DNA of 13,917 bases from Sphingomonadales bacterium UBA6157. GTDB taxonomy: Bacteria; Pseudomonadota; Alphaproteobacteria; Sphingomonadales; Sphingomonadaceae. Below the pieces are notes generated by a model that searched no databases, was not told the DNA's origin, and saw only the letters and a list, made by a program, of their open reading frames with translations. Positions 6,552-13,570 of the stretch are shown here, in pieces. The position numbers were made by a program, and so were the translations under genes. Positions within the stretch are counted from its first letter, which is position 1. Each line of letters opens with the position of its first letter. The DNA is taken from assembly GCA_002423025.1 (NCBI GenBank), contig DIUN01000048.1, positions 175,258-189,174 of the forward strand, read 5' to 3'.

Positions 6552-7564
6552 GCGGCGGCTTGCGCGGCGATGCGGCGCGCGGCGCAGGCGCCTGCCATGC
6601 GGATCGCCTCTATCATGGCGCGTGGGCTGGCCAGCCCCTTGCCGGCGATGCCGAAGGCGGTGCCATGGTCCGGCGAGGTGCGCACGATAGGCAGCCCGAG
6701 CGTGACATTGACGCCATCATCGAAATGCAGTGTTTTCAGCGGGATGAGTGCCTGATCATGATACATGCACAGCGCCACGTCATAGCCTTGCCGGGCCTCG
6801 GCATGGAACATCGTGTCTGCTGCCAGCGGCCCGCGTACGTCCAGGCCTTCGGCGCGGAGCGCTTCCACGGCGGGGCGGATGATGTCCATATCTTCGCGGC
6901 CCAGCGTGCCGCTCTCGCCGGCGTGGGGGTTGAGCCCGGCGATCACGATACGCGGGTTGGCGATGCCAAAATCTCGTGCCAGAGCCCGAGCCGTTATCCG
7001 CGCCTTGCAGATGATCAGATCGGTGCTGAGCAGCCGCGGCACATCGGCAAGCGGGCTGTGAACCGTGATCGGAATGGTGCGCAGGCTGGGGCCGGCGAGC
7101 ATCATCACGGCGTTGGAGGCAGCGATGCCGCAGCGCTCGGCGACGAATTCGGTCTGCCCCGGATAGTTGAAGCCGATGGCGTAAAGCTGGGCCTTGCTCA
7201 CTGGGCCGGTAACGATGCCGCCGGCAAAGCCGTTGCGGGCGAGGCCCACGGCAATCTCCAGGCTATCCAGCGCGCAGCGGGCGCCGGCCAGGTTCGGGTC
7301 TCCGGGGGAGATGTCGCCGGGGTCATCCACCTGCACCAGTGGCAGGCCGGTGGCAAAGGCGGCGGCCGCCTCGGTTGGCTCGGCCAGCGTCGTGACAGGG
7401 CCGTCCCAAACGGCGGCAATCGCCCGCCGGTCCCCTATGGCGAAAAAGGCCGGCAGGTTCTCGCGTTCCCGCGCTGCCCAGGCAGCTGCCACGATTTCGG
7501 GGCCGATGCCGGCCGGGTCCCCAATGGAAACGGCGAGCGGCGCGGCCGCCGGGCAACTCGCCAT
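6548..7564 (-). CDS. pdxA: 4-hydroxythreonine-4-phosphate dehydrogenase PdxA
   Basis: Oxidises 4-phosphohydroxy-L-threonine in the DXP-dependent pathway to pyridoxal phosphate; the product loses CO2 and is used by PdxJ. The family enzyme is a cytoplasmic metal-dependent dimer. Length is 338 residues (E. coli 329). Visible motifs are IGDPAGIGPE (14-23), GGIVTGPVSK (115-124) and the three metal-binding histidines His169 (ITVHSPLAD), His214 (GLNPHAGE) and His269 (MYHDQALIP). Their 45 and 55 residue spacing equals that of E. coli His166/211/266. One oddity: the substrate-binding GHTE motif reads GQTE, with Gln137 where E. coli has His136. The ATG at 7564 overlaps the surA stop by one base (TGATG), and the 3' end overlaps rsmA by 4 bases, so translation of all three is probably coupled. 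Confidence 0.96.
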   Translation of the reverse strand: MASCPAAAPLAVSIGDPAGIGPEIVAAAWAARERENLPAFFAIGDRRAIAAVWDGPVTTLAEPTEAAAAFATGLPLVQVDDPGDISPGDPNLAGARCALDSLEIAVGLARNGFAGGIVTGPVSKAQLYAIGFNYPGQTEFVAERCGIAASNAVMMLAGPSLRTIPITVHSPLADVPRLLSTDLIICKARITARALARDFGIANPRIVIAGLNPHAGESGTLGREDMDIIRPAVEALRAEGLDVRGPLAADTMFHAEARQGYDVALCMYHDQALIPLKTLHFDDGVNVTLGLPIVRTSPDHGTAFGIAGKGLASPRAMIEAIRMAGACAARRIAAQAAA

Positions 7565-8943
7565 CAGCGATAATCGACGACAGCGTCGCGGCGCAGATCG
7601 CGCAGGTAGCGACGGGCGCGCATGTTGACGCGCTCCTCGTTCATCTGCGCGTAGATCTGGTCGAAGTTCGGCGCCTTGGGCTGCACGGCGCTGTCATCCC
7701 GGCCGCACAGCACCAGCACGCGCAGGCCTTCCTGAGCCGAGCCGAATGGCGGGGTCGCCTGGCCAATGGAGAGGTTGCTCATGATGTTCTGCAGCGCTGC
7801 CGGCAGATCCTTGAGGCGGATGGCATCGTTGGCCGCGACTTCACCGCCAAGCTTGGCGCCCACTTCCTCGGCGCGGCCGCAGCCGCCCATGGCCTGTGTG
7901 GCGGCTTGGAACTCGGCGACCTTTTCACGTGCCTTGGCTTCGGTGATTTCCGGCGGCAGCGGAATGGAGATCTGCTTGAGCGCCAGCACGGCTTCGTTCG
8001 GATCGGCTGCGAGCACCTGGCGCTTCTCGATGAGCGACATGATGGCGACACCGCCCGGCACGCGGATGGGGTCGGAAATCGACGTTGCCGGGTTGCCTGG
8101 CTGCAACGTGGTGACTACGGGGGCAACGGTGTCGTTGAGCTGCTCGGCGCGCACCCAGCCCAAGTCACCGCCAAGGCCGGCCGTGGACGCCTCGGAGAAC
8201 TGGCGGGCATAGGCGACGAACGAAGCGCCGCCGCGCACCTGCTCGACGATGCGGGCGGCATCGGCCATCACCTGCGGTGCGGTTTCAGCTGTGGCGGAAA
8301 GGAAAATCTCGCCGACGTGGAACTCGTCCTTGCCCTTGGCTGCGTTGAGCTTGGCGATGACCAGCTCGACTTCATCATCACCCACATTGACCTGCGGCTC
8401 CACCTTGCGGCGCAGCACGCGGCTCCAGGCGAGCTCGCCACGGATCTGTCCCTTGATCGAATCAGCCGAGGAGCCGCTCTCCTTGAGATAGGCTTCAAAC
8501 GCTTCGGGCGAACGACGGAAATTCTGCGCGACGCGCCGATAGGAGGCTTCCACCTCGGCATCGGCTATGATGATATCGTTGCTGCGGGCTTCCTGGATCT
8601 GCAGCTTCTCATCGATGAGGTTGCGCAGCACCTGCAGACGCAGGCGCGGCTTCTCGGCTTCGCTGATCTGGCCGCCGTTGGCTGCTGCCACCAGCGCCAG
8701 CCGCTGGTCGATATCGGTATCGGTGATGACATCGCCGTTAACGATGGCCTGTGCCTTGCGCAGCGTCGGATCGATATCACCGATCACGCGCATCTCCGGC
8801 AGGTCTCCCACGCCGAAATCAGCCGAGCCAATCTGTGCCTGCAGCGCCGCCATGTTCACGGGAAGCGCCGTGGCAAGCAGCAGCGCCGCCAACGCAAAGG
8901 CGCGACGGGGAGTTGAGGACTTGGACGACGTAATAAACGGCAT
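7564..8943 (-). CDS. surA: Periplasmic chaperone / peptidyl-prolyl isomerase SurA
   Basis: SurA escorts unfolded outer-membrane beta-barrel proteins through the periplasm to the BAM complex; LptD, encoded just upstream, is a known client in E. coli. The 459-residue protein has a signal peptide (about 1-36, cleavage near ALQA-Q). The SurA N-terminal helical domain follows (VNGDVITDTDIDQRLAL to about 180, with LRNLIDEKLQIQEA). A clear parvulin domain covers about 205-308, with FHVGEIFL, SFVAYARQFSEAST, GGDLGWV and IRVPGGVAIMSLIEKR. A weaker, parvulin-like second segment spans about 320-415. A basic C-terminal helix (NMRARRYLRDLRRDAVVDYR) probably packs against the N domain. Cys355 and Cys413 bracket the weak segment and could pair. 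The start ATG at 8943 has AAGG about 10 bases upstream. It overlaps pdxA by one base. Confidence 0.94.
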   Translation of the reverse strand: MPFITSSKSSTPRRAFALAALLLATALPVNMAALQAQIGSADFGVGDLPEMRVIGDIDPTLRKAQAIVNGDVITDTDIDQRLALVAAANGGQISEAEKPRLRLQVLRNLIDEKLQIQEARSNDIIIADAEVEASYRRVAQNFRRSPEAFEAYLKESGSSADSIKGQIRGELAWSRVLRRKVEPQVNVGDDEVELVIAKLNAAKGKDEFHVGEIFLSATAETAPQVMADAARIVEQVRGGASFVAYARQFSEASTAGLGGDLGWVRAEQLNDTVAPVVTTLQPGNPATSISDPIRVPGGVAIMSLIEKRQVLAADPNEAVLALKQISIPLPPEITEAKAREKVAEFQAATQAMGGCGRAEEVGAKLGGEVAANDAIRLKDLPAALQNIMSNLSIGQATPPFGSAQEGLRVLVLCGRDDSAVQPKAPNFDQIYAQMNEERVNMRARRYLRDLRRDAVVDYR

Positions 8944-9005
8944 GCAGTGGCAACCTTGTTTTCGGGCCGAGCAGGAACAAGCCCCTGCGGCGGACGAAGC
9001 AAATG

Positions 9006-9034
9006 TCCTTAGCGCAAGCGCATGCGGACGGCAA
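9006..9034 (-). promoter_or_regulatory. Weak candidate surA promoter in the lptD-surA gap
   Basis: On the - strand, TTGCCG (9029-9034) and TAAGGA (9006-9011) are 17 bases apart, in the 178-base gap between lptD and surA. The leader would be about 55 bases. The -10 match is poor. The gap is long enough for its own promoter but the genes may also be cotranscribed. Nothing else is evident in the gap. Confidence 0.2.
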
Positions 9035-9121
9035 AGCAGCGGATACGCGCTGGAACGTTAATCGGGGGTGAAATATTCATCTACGGCGTTCCGGAAGCCG
9101 GTTGAGCAACTGCGCAGCGCA

Positions 9122-11389
9122 TCAGCGGCCCAGCGTCTTGAAGGCGAGGCTGAGCTGGAAGGTGCTGCCGGCGCGAAAATCGCGATCGCTGATATAGTCC
9201 CGACGCCAGCTCAGCCCGAAGCGGAAGCACTCGTCCTCATACTCCGCGCCGATGCGGTGCCGGATGAAATTGAAGCCGTTGCCGGTGGCGGCGGGATTGT
9301 CCTCACGCCGCGTAAGATCCACGATCCCCGACCCGAACACCGACCAGAAGCGGGCAAATGCGACACGCGCGCCGACGCGAAGTTCTTCTCTGTCTTCAAG
9401 ATCTTCCAGTTCGATCTTTCGATTGAGCTTTACGTAACCGATCGTGGCATAGGTGTTGCGGTTGCCGACTGCGATATCGACCTCGTTGCGGCGCACGGCG
9501 AGGCTCTTGCGGTCGACGCGGAAGCGGTGGGTGAGTTCGATGAGGCTGCCGAACTTGACGTTGGTGCGCCCGACAAAATCGGAGACACGGTCCGACAGGC
9601 CGGTGCCCGAGGGAAAGTCCTGGCCGTCCCCTGCCAGGCGGATTGACTGGCCGACTTCGCTGGTGAGCGCCCAGTTCGGCCGATCGAGTGTATAGACGGC
9701 GCCATAAGTGAGGCGGCTGCCGCCCTCGAAGCGATCCTGCCCAGGGAATCGGTTGAGGTCGAACAGGCTGATATTTTCCAGCTCGATTGCGCGGCTATCC
9801 TCATTCGGAATGTCATCATTGTTGCCATTGGGGCTGGCGATGATCTGCACGCGCGGCGTGATGGTTTGCGTGCCGCCCAGTGCCGGGCCGGCGAAGGGCC
9901 ATTCGATATCAAGCGCAGCAAGCGGAATGGCGCGGGCCGTAACGCCGCGGCGGCCCGCATACTCCGGCTGGCTGGCCAGTTCGGGCTTGCTGACATTGTA
10001 GACATCGCCGCGCACCAGGGTTGTAGCGGTGACGCGTTGGCCGAGCGGGGTGAAGAAGCTCCTGTCCCAACGGGCAAAGGCGAGGGCGCGCTGCACGCTT
10101 TGGCCATCGGTGCGGAACAGGTTCATGCTGTTGGCGCCGATGTGCAGGCGGCCGCCGAGGATCTGCTCGGCCGGGCGCAGGTCATAATCGATGATCGGCA
10201 GCACGAAGGGGATCTCGCCCGCCCGGTCGGTGATGCGCAGGCCCTGGAACGCCCAGGCCGAAATGGAGAGGAAGCTGGTGCTGCTCAGCCGCTCAAGCGC
10301 GTAGGTGGAGCGCAATGTGTCATCGAAATCAAGATCATAGCGGCGATTGAAGGTGTCATCGGTGGTCAACCGCACCGAAAAGGTGGAGCGCCATTTGGCA
10401 TCATGCTGGAAGCGGCCCTTGACGCCGACATAGCCGCGGAAGCGGTTGCCGCGGTCAACCTCCGTTACGCCATCGGCGGCAAATTCAGTAAGGCGCGTGT
10501 AGGTGAAGAAGCCATCAAGCTGCACAGGGCCGTCGCGGAACAGACGCCGGGCCTGCACCTGCAGCGCCGGATTGGCCGCGGTGTAGACCCAGGGGGTGAC
10601 CGTAACATCCCGATCGGGCGCCAACGCGAAATGATAGGGCAGGCTGAGGCCAAGGCCGAGCTGGCGCTGGAACTTGATGTCCGGCAGCAAAAGCCCGCTG
10701 ACCTGCTTGGCTTCACCATCCGGGTGCGAGAAGCGCGGCAGGTAAAGCACCGGCACTCCGAACATTTCGAGCTGGGCCTTGCGGTAGGAAAGGCGGTGCC
10801 TGTCCCGATCATAGCTGATGCGCTCTGCGCGGACCTGCCACACAGGCTCATGGGGGCAGCCGTCGGTATCCACCACGGCGCAGGGCGAATAGACGGCGCG
10901 GCGCAGCGTGATGATGCGGCCGGCGCGTTCGGCGCTCGAGGCTGCGAGGCGCCCGCCATCATTGAGCACCAGCAGGATGTTGGCGATGGCGCCGTCCCGC
11001 AGCGATTCGGTAAGTTCCACCCGGTCGCCAAAGGCCTGGTTTCCCTCGGGATCGATGGTGACGACATTGCCGGTGGCGATGACGATGCCGGTCTTGCGGT
11101 TGTATTCGATGCGGTCGGCATTGAGGCTGTAGGCATCGCGCTTCAGTTCCACCTTGCCGCTGGCGGTAACGATTTCGGCGTTTTCGTCATATTCCAGCAG
11201 ATCGGCGGCGAAATCGATCATGTCCCCGGCCTGCACGATGTCCCCGCCATCGCGCGGCAATTCGAGCGTTGTGGCGGGCGGCGCGGCCGGCGGGGTCTGG
11301 GCAAGCGAAGGGGTCTGGGCAAGCACTGGGGCTGCCGCGAGGAGGGCCGAGAGGGTGGCGGACGCCAGCAGATGGGGACGCAGGGACAA
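9122..11389 (-). CDS. lptD: LPS-assembly outer-membrane protein LptD (OstA/Imp)
   Basis: With the lipoprotein LptE, LptD inserts lipopolysaccharide (or lipooligosaccharide) into the outer leaflet of the outer membrane. With the chosen start the protein has 755 residues: a signal peptide (1-24, VLA-Q), a Pro/Ala/Thr linker, an LptA-like beta-jellyroll domain (about 50-150, with LEYDENAEIVTASGKVEL and YNRKTGIVIATGNV), and a long C-terminal beta barrel ending in aromatic strands (STFQLSLAFKTLGR). The cysteine motif AVYSPC...GCPHEPVWQVRAERI gives Cys170 and Cys178, with a single Cys721 near the end. I prefer the TTG at 11389: AAGAG (11396-11400) lies 6 bases upstream and it starts a compact signal peptide. 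The GTG at 11416 would add nine residues, lacks a ribosome site and falls at the predicted transcription start. It heads the block with surA, pdxA and rsmA. Confidence 0.95.
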   Translation of the reverse strand: MSLRPHLLASATLSALLAAAPVLAQTPSLAQTPPAAPPATTLELPRDGGDIVQAGDMIDFAADLLEYDENAEIVTASGKVELKRDAYSLNADRIEYNRKTGIVIATGNVVTIDPEGNQAFGDRVELTESLRDGAIANILLVLNDGGRLAASSAERAGRIITLRRAVYSPCAVVDTDGCPHEPVWQVRAERISYDRDRHRLSYRKAQLEMFGVPVLYLPRFSHPDGEAKQVSGLLLPDIKFQRQLGLGLSLPYHFALAPDRDVTVTPWVYTAANPALQVQARRLFRDGPVQLDGFFTYTRLTEFAADGVTEVDRGNRFRGYVGVKGRFQHDAKWRSTFSVRLTTDDTFNRRYDLDFDDTLRSTYALERLSSTSFLSISAWAFQGLRITDRAGEIPFVLPIIDYDLRPAEQILGGRLHIGANSMNLFRTDGQSVQRALAFARWDRSFFTPLGQRVTATTLVRGDVYNVSKPELASQPEYAGRRGVTARAIPLAALDIEWPFAGPALGGTQTITPRVQIIASPNGNNDDIPNEDSRAIELENISLFDLNRFPGQDRFEGGSRLTYGAVYTLDRPNWALTSEVGQSIRLAGDGQDFPSGTGLSDRVSDFVGRTNVKFGSLIELTHRFRVDRKSLAVRRNEVDIAVGNRNTYATIGYVKLNRKIELEDLEDREELRVGARVAFARFWSVFGSGIVDLTRREDNPAATGNGFNFIRHRIGAEYEDECFRFGLSWRRDYISDRDFRAGSTFQLSLAFKTLGR
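11292..11324. repeat. In-frame 18-base tandem duplication at the LptD signal cleavage site
   Basis: The 15-base sequence GGGGTCTGGGCAAGC occurs perfectly at 11292-11306 and 11310-11324, a period of 18 bases or six codons. On the coding strand it yields LAQTPS followed by LAQTPP, so both Val-Leu-Ala and Ser-Leu-Ala potential signal peptidase sites are present, six residues apart. Confidence 0.85.
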
Positions 11390-11422
11390 GCGACACTCTT
11401 TGGGGCTGGGGCGCACTCGACC

Positions 11423-11451
11423 CGCTTAGCGGTGACTTGGGGGCGCGTCCA
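11423..11451 (-). promoter_or_regulatory. Candidate lptD promoter
   Basis: On the - strand, TGGACG (11446-11451) and TAAGCG (11423-11428) are 17 bases apart. Transcription would begin near 11416, giving a leader of about 27 bases before the preferred TTG start. The -10 match is weak. It lies in the 160-odd-base divergent region shared with pepA. Confidence 0.3.
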
Positions 11452-11491
11452 GCGCGGCGGTCCCTATGAAGGGTTGGAGTTGCCCGGCAGT

Positions 11492-11520
11492 TTGCGCCGG
11501 GGCGGGCGGCGCGATAGAGC
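11492..11520 (+). promoter_or_regulatory. Candidate pepA promoter
   Basis: TTGCGC (11492-11497) and TAGAGC (11515-11520) are 17 bases apart. The start point would lie near 11527, about 27 bases before pepA. The same TTGC / N17 / TAGAG pattern precedes ndk, which strengthens both calls somewhat. Confidence 0.4.
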
Positions 11521-11553
11521 GGTGCACGGAATTTTGCTGCCAGAGGATGCATG

Positions 11554-13044
11554 ATGATCATTGGTTTTCCCGCCCAGGCCGACTCGACCCCGCACATCCA
11601 CGTCGTGCTGGCCGGACCGGAGCGGGTGCTGACTCCGGGCGCGGCGGCGGCGGATGCGGCTACAGGAGGCCAGGTGGTGCGGGCCATGGCGACAGGACGC
11701 TTCGATGGCGAGGCCAGCGCCATGGTGGAAATCCTGGCGCCGGCGGGCATGGCGGCCACGCGCCTGCTCATCATCGGCACCGGGGCTGCGGACAAGGGCA
11801 ATGCCGCGGTGTGGGAAAAGCTGGGTGCTGCGATTGCGGCGCGCTTTCTCACCTGCGGCGAGACGCGGGTGACGGTGGACCTCAATGGCGTCGTCACAGG
11901 CCTGCCGCTGGCAGGCGCCGCCGCGCACATGGCGCATGGCGCTGCGCTGCGCAGCTACCGGTTCGACAAGTATCGCACCACCATGAAGCCCAAGGCCAAG
12001 CCGAGCCTGACGCATTTCGACATCATCGGCGTAACGGGGGCCGAGGCTTTGCATGCTGAGCTGGCGGCGATTGCCGGCGGCGTGGTGCGGACTCGCAACC
12101 TGGTCAGCGAGCCGGCGAATATCATCTATCCGGAAAGCTTTGTGGACAGCGCCCGTGACCTGGCGGACCTGGGCGTGGAGATCACCGTGCTCGGTGAGGC
12201 GGAGATGAAGGCACTCGGCATGGGCGCGCTGCTCGGCGTGGCGCAGGGCAGCGTGCGGCCACCACGCCTGATGGCGATGCGCTGGAATGGAACGGGTGAC
12301 GCCAATGCCAAGCCGGTCGTGCTGGTGGGCAAGGGCGTGACCTTTGATACCGGCGGCATTTCCATCAAGCCCGCTGCCGGCATGGAAGACATGAAGTGGG
12401 ACATGGGCGGGGCAGGGGCCGTTACCGGCGCGCTACACGCGCTCGCTGCCCGCAAGGCCAAGGCGCATGTGATCGGTGTGGTTGGGCTGGTGGAGAACAT
12501 GCCGGATGGTAACGCCCAGCGCCCCGGTGACGTGGTGACGACCATGAACGGCCAGACCGTGGAAGTGATCAACACCGATGCCGAAGGGCGACTGGTGCTG
12601 TGCGATGCGATCTGGTGGGCGCAGGAGCAGTATAATCCGGAAGTTGTGGTCGATCTGGCGACGCTTACCGGCGCTATCATCGTTTCGCTGGGGCATGAAT
12701 ATGCCGGCATGTTCACAAATGATGATGGGCTCGCCGGGCAGCTTGAGCTGGCCGGGCAGAGCTGTGGCGAGCCACTGTGGCGGATGCCGATCGGCGAGGC
12801 CTATGACAAGCTGATCGACAGCGCGATTGCCGACATCAAGAACGTCGGCCCGCGCGAGGGGGGCTCGATCACGGCGGCGCAGTTCATCAAGCGCTTCATC
12901 AAGCCGGGCGTGAAATGGGCGCATCTCGATATCGCCGGCACCGTCTGGTCGGCAAAGGCCGGCACCTTGCATGACAAGGGCGCCACCGGCTTTGGTGTGC
13001 GCCTGCTCGATCGGTTCATTGCCCAGAACTTCGAGGTGAAGTGA
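11554..13044 (+). CDS. pepA: Leucyl aminopeptidase (family M17)
   Basis: Cytoplasmic two-metal exopeptidase that removes N-terminal residues, preferring Leu; family members are hexamers. In E. coli PepA also binds DNA (Xer recombination, carAB control), but that role cannot be inferred here. Of 496 residues, the N-terminal macro-like domain covers about 1-160 and the catalytic domain the rest. Metal and active-site residues align with E. coli K270, D275, K282, D293, D352, E354 and R356 at a constant offset: Lys260 and Asp265 (VGKGVTFDTGGISIKP), Lys272, Asp283 (DMGGAGAV), Asp342, Glu344 and Arg346 in the signature NTDAEGRL. There are two adjacent ATG codons (11551, 11554). GAGG (11543-11546) is 4 and 7 bases away, so I chose the second. 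The stop overlaps the holC start by 4 bases. Confidence 0.96.
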   Translation: MIIGFPAQADSTPHIHVVLAGPERVLTPGAAAADAATGGQVVRAMATGRFDGEASAMVEILAPAGMAATRLLIIGTGAADKGNAAVWEKLGAAIAARFLTCGETRVTVDLNGVVTGLPLAGAAAHMAHGAALRSYRFDKYRTTMKPKAKPSLTHFDIIGVTGAEALHAELAAIAGGVVRTRNLVSEPANIIYPESFVDSARDLADLGVEITVLGEAEMKALGMGALLGVAQGSVRPPRLMAMRWNGTGDANAKPVVLVGKGVTFDTGGISIKPAAGMEDMKWDMGGAGAVTGALHALAARKAKAHVIGVVGLVENMPDGNAQRPGDVVTTMNGQTVEVINTDAEGRLVLCDAIWWAQEQYNPEVVVDLATLTGAIIVSLGHEYAGMFTNDDGLAGQLELAGQSCGEPLWRMPIGEAYDKLIDSAIADIKNVGPREGGSITAAQFIKRFIKPGVKWAHLDIAGTVWSAKAGTLHDKGATGFGVRLLDRFIAQNFEVK

Positions 13045-13493
13045 TCGACATCGGCTTTTACCAGCTGGCGCAGCGGCGGCCCGAGGCCGTCCTTCCCCAG
13101 CTGGTGGTGAAGGCGCTGGCCGCAGGGCATCGGCTGTTGGTGCGGAGCAGTGATGTGGCGCTGCTCGAACGGCTCGATGCGGCGCTGTGGCGGTTCTCGC
13201 CTGACAGTTTTGTGCCACATGGGCTGGCAAGCGCGATGCCGTTGGAGCGTGCTGCGACCCAACCGGTGTTGCTTGGCACGGCATTGCCGGCCGCCAATGC
13301 TGCGGACTGCCTGGCGCAAGTGGGGGATGACTTGCCCGATGACCTGACCGGGCTGACGCGGGTTCTTTACCTGTTCGAGAGCGACGCCACCGAGACGGCG
13401 CGGGCACGCTGGCGCGTCGTGGCCAAAACCGCTGGAGTGCGGCCCGTATATTGGCGCGAAGGCGAAGGCGGGCGGTTCGAAAAGGCCGGTTGA
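13041..13493 (+). CDS. holC: DNA polymerase III chi subunit
   Basis: Chi is an accessory protein of the replicative polymerase clamp loader; in E. coli it works with psi and binds single-strand DNA-binding protein. The 150 residues compare with 147 in E. coli. Family signatures are the GFYQL start, the helix LPQLVVKALAAGHRLLVRSSD, the conserved LDAALWRFSPDSFVPHGLA (E. coli LDEALWARPAESFVPH), QPVLLG, and the late aromatic segment ARARWRVVAKTAGVRPVYW. The start is GTG at 13041, overlapping the pepA stop in GTGA, with GAGG (13033-13036) 4 bases upstream, so it is translationally coupled to pepA. The pepA-holC pair is widely conserved in proteobacteria. Confidence 0.92.
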   Translation: MIDIGFYQLAQRRPEAVLPQLVVKALAAGHRLLVRSSDVALLERLDAALWRFSPDSFVPHGLASAMPLERAATQPVLLGTALPAANAADCLAQVGDDLPDDLTGLTRVLYLFESDATETARARWRVVAKTAGVRPVYWREGEGGRFEKAG

Positions 13494-13495
13494 GG

Positions 13496-13524
13496 TTGCA
13501 TTTTGTGCAAGCTGCCCCTAGAGG
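13496..13524 (+). promoter_or_regulatory. Candidate ndk promoter with inverted repeat over the -35 box
   Basis: TTGCAT (13496-13501) and TAGAGG (13519-13524) are 17 bases apart, directly after the holC stop. The leader would be about 40 bases. A perfect inverted repeat, TTGCA (13496-13500) and TGCAA (13506-13510) with a 5-base centre, covers the -35 box and could be an operator or chance. Confidence 0.4.
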
Positions 13525-13570
13525 CGCGGCGTTCCCGATAACCCCAAACTTCATAGAAACGGACAGCCCC

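Noticed and set aside
6560..8916. Long + strand open frames (6560-7573 and 7906-8916) opposite pdxA and surA
   Set aside because: They are antisense shadows without recognisable motifs. The - strand genes show conserved active-site or fold motifs and coupled starts.
11437..11470. TTGGGG and TATGAA as a pepA promoter
   Set aside because: The spacer is 22 bases, too long for a normal promoter. The TTGCGC/TAGAGC pair downstream has 17.
9866..11554. 562-codon open frame on the + strand opposite lptD
   Set aside because: It mirrors lptD codons and has no domain or ribosome site. lptD on the other strand is complete with all expected domains.
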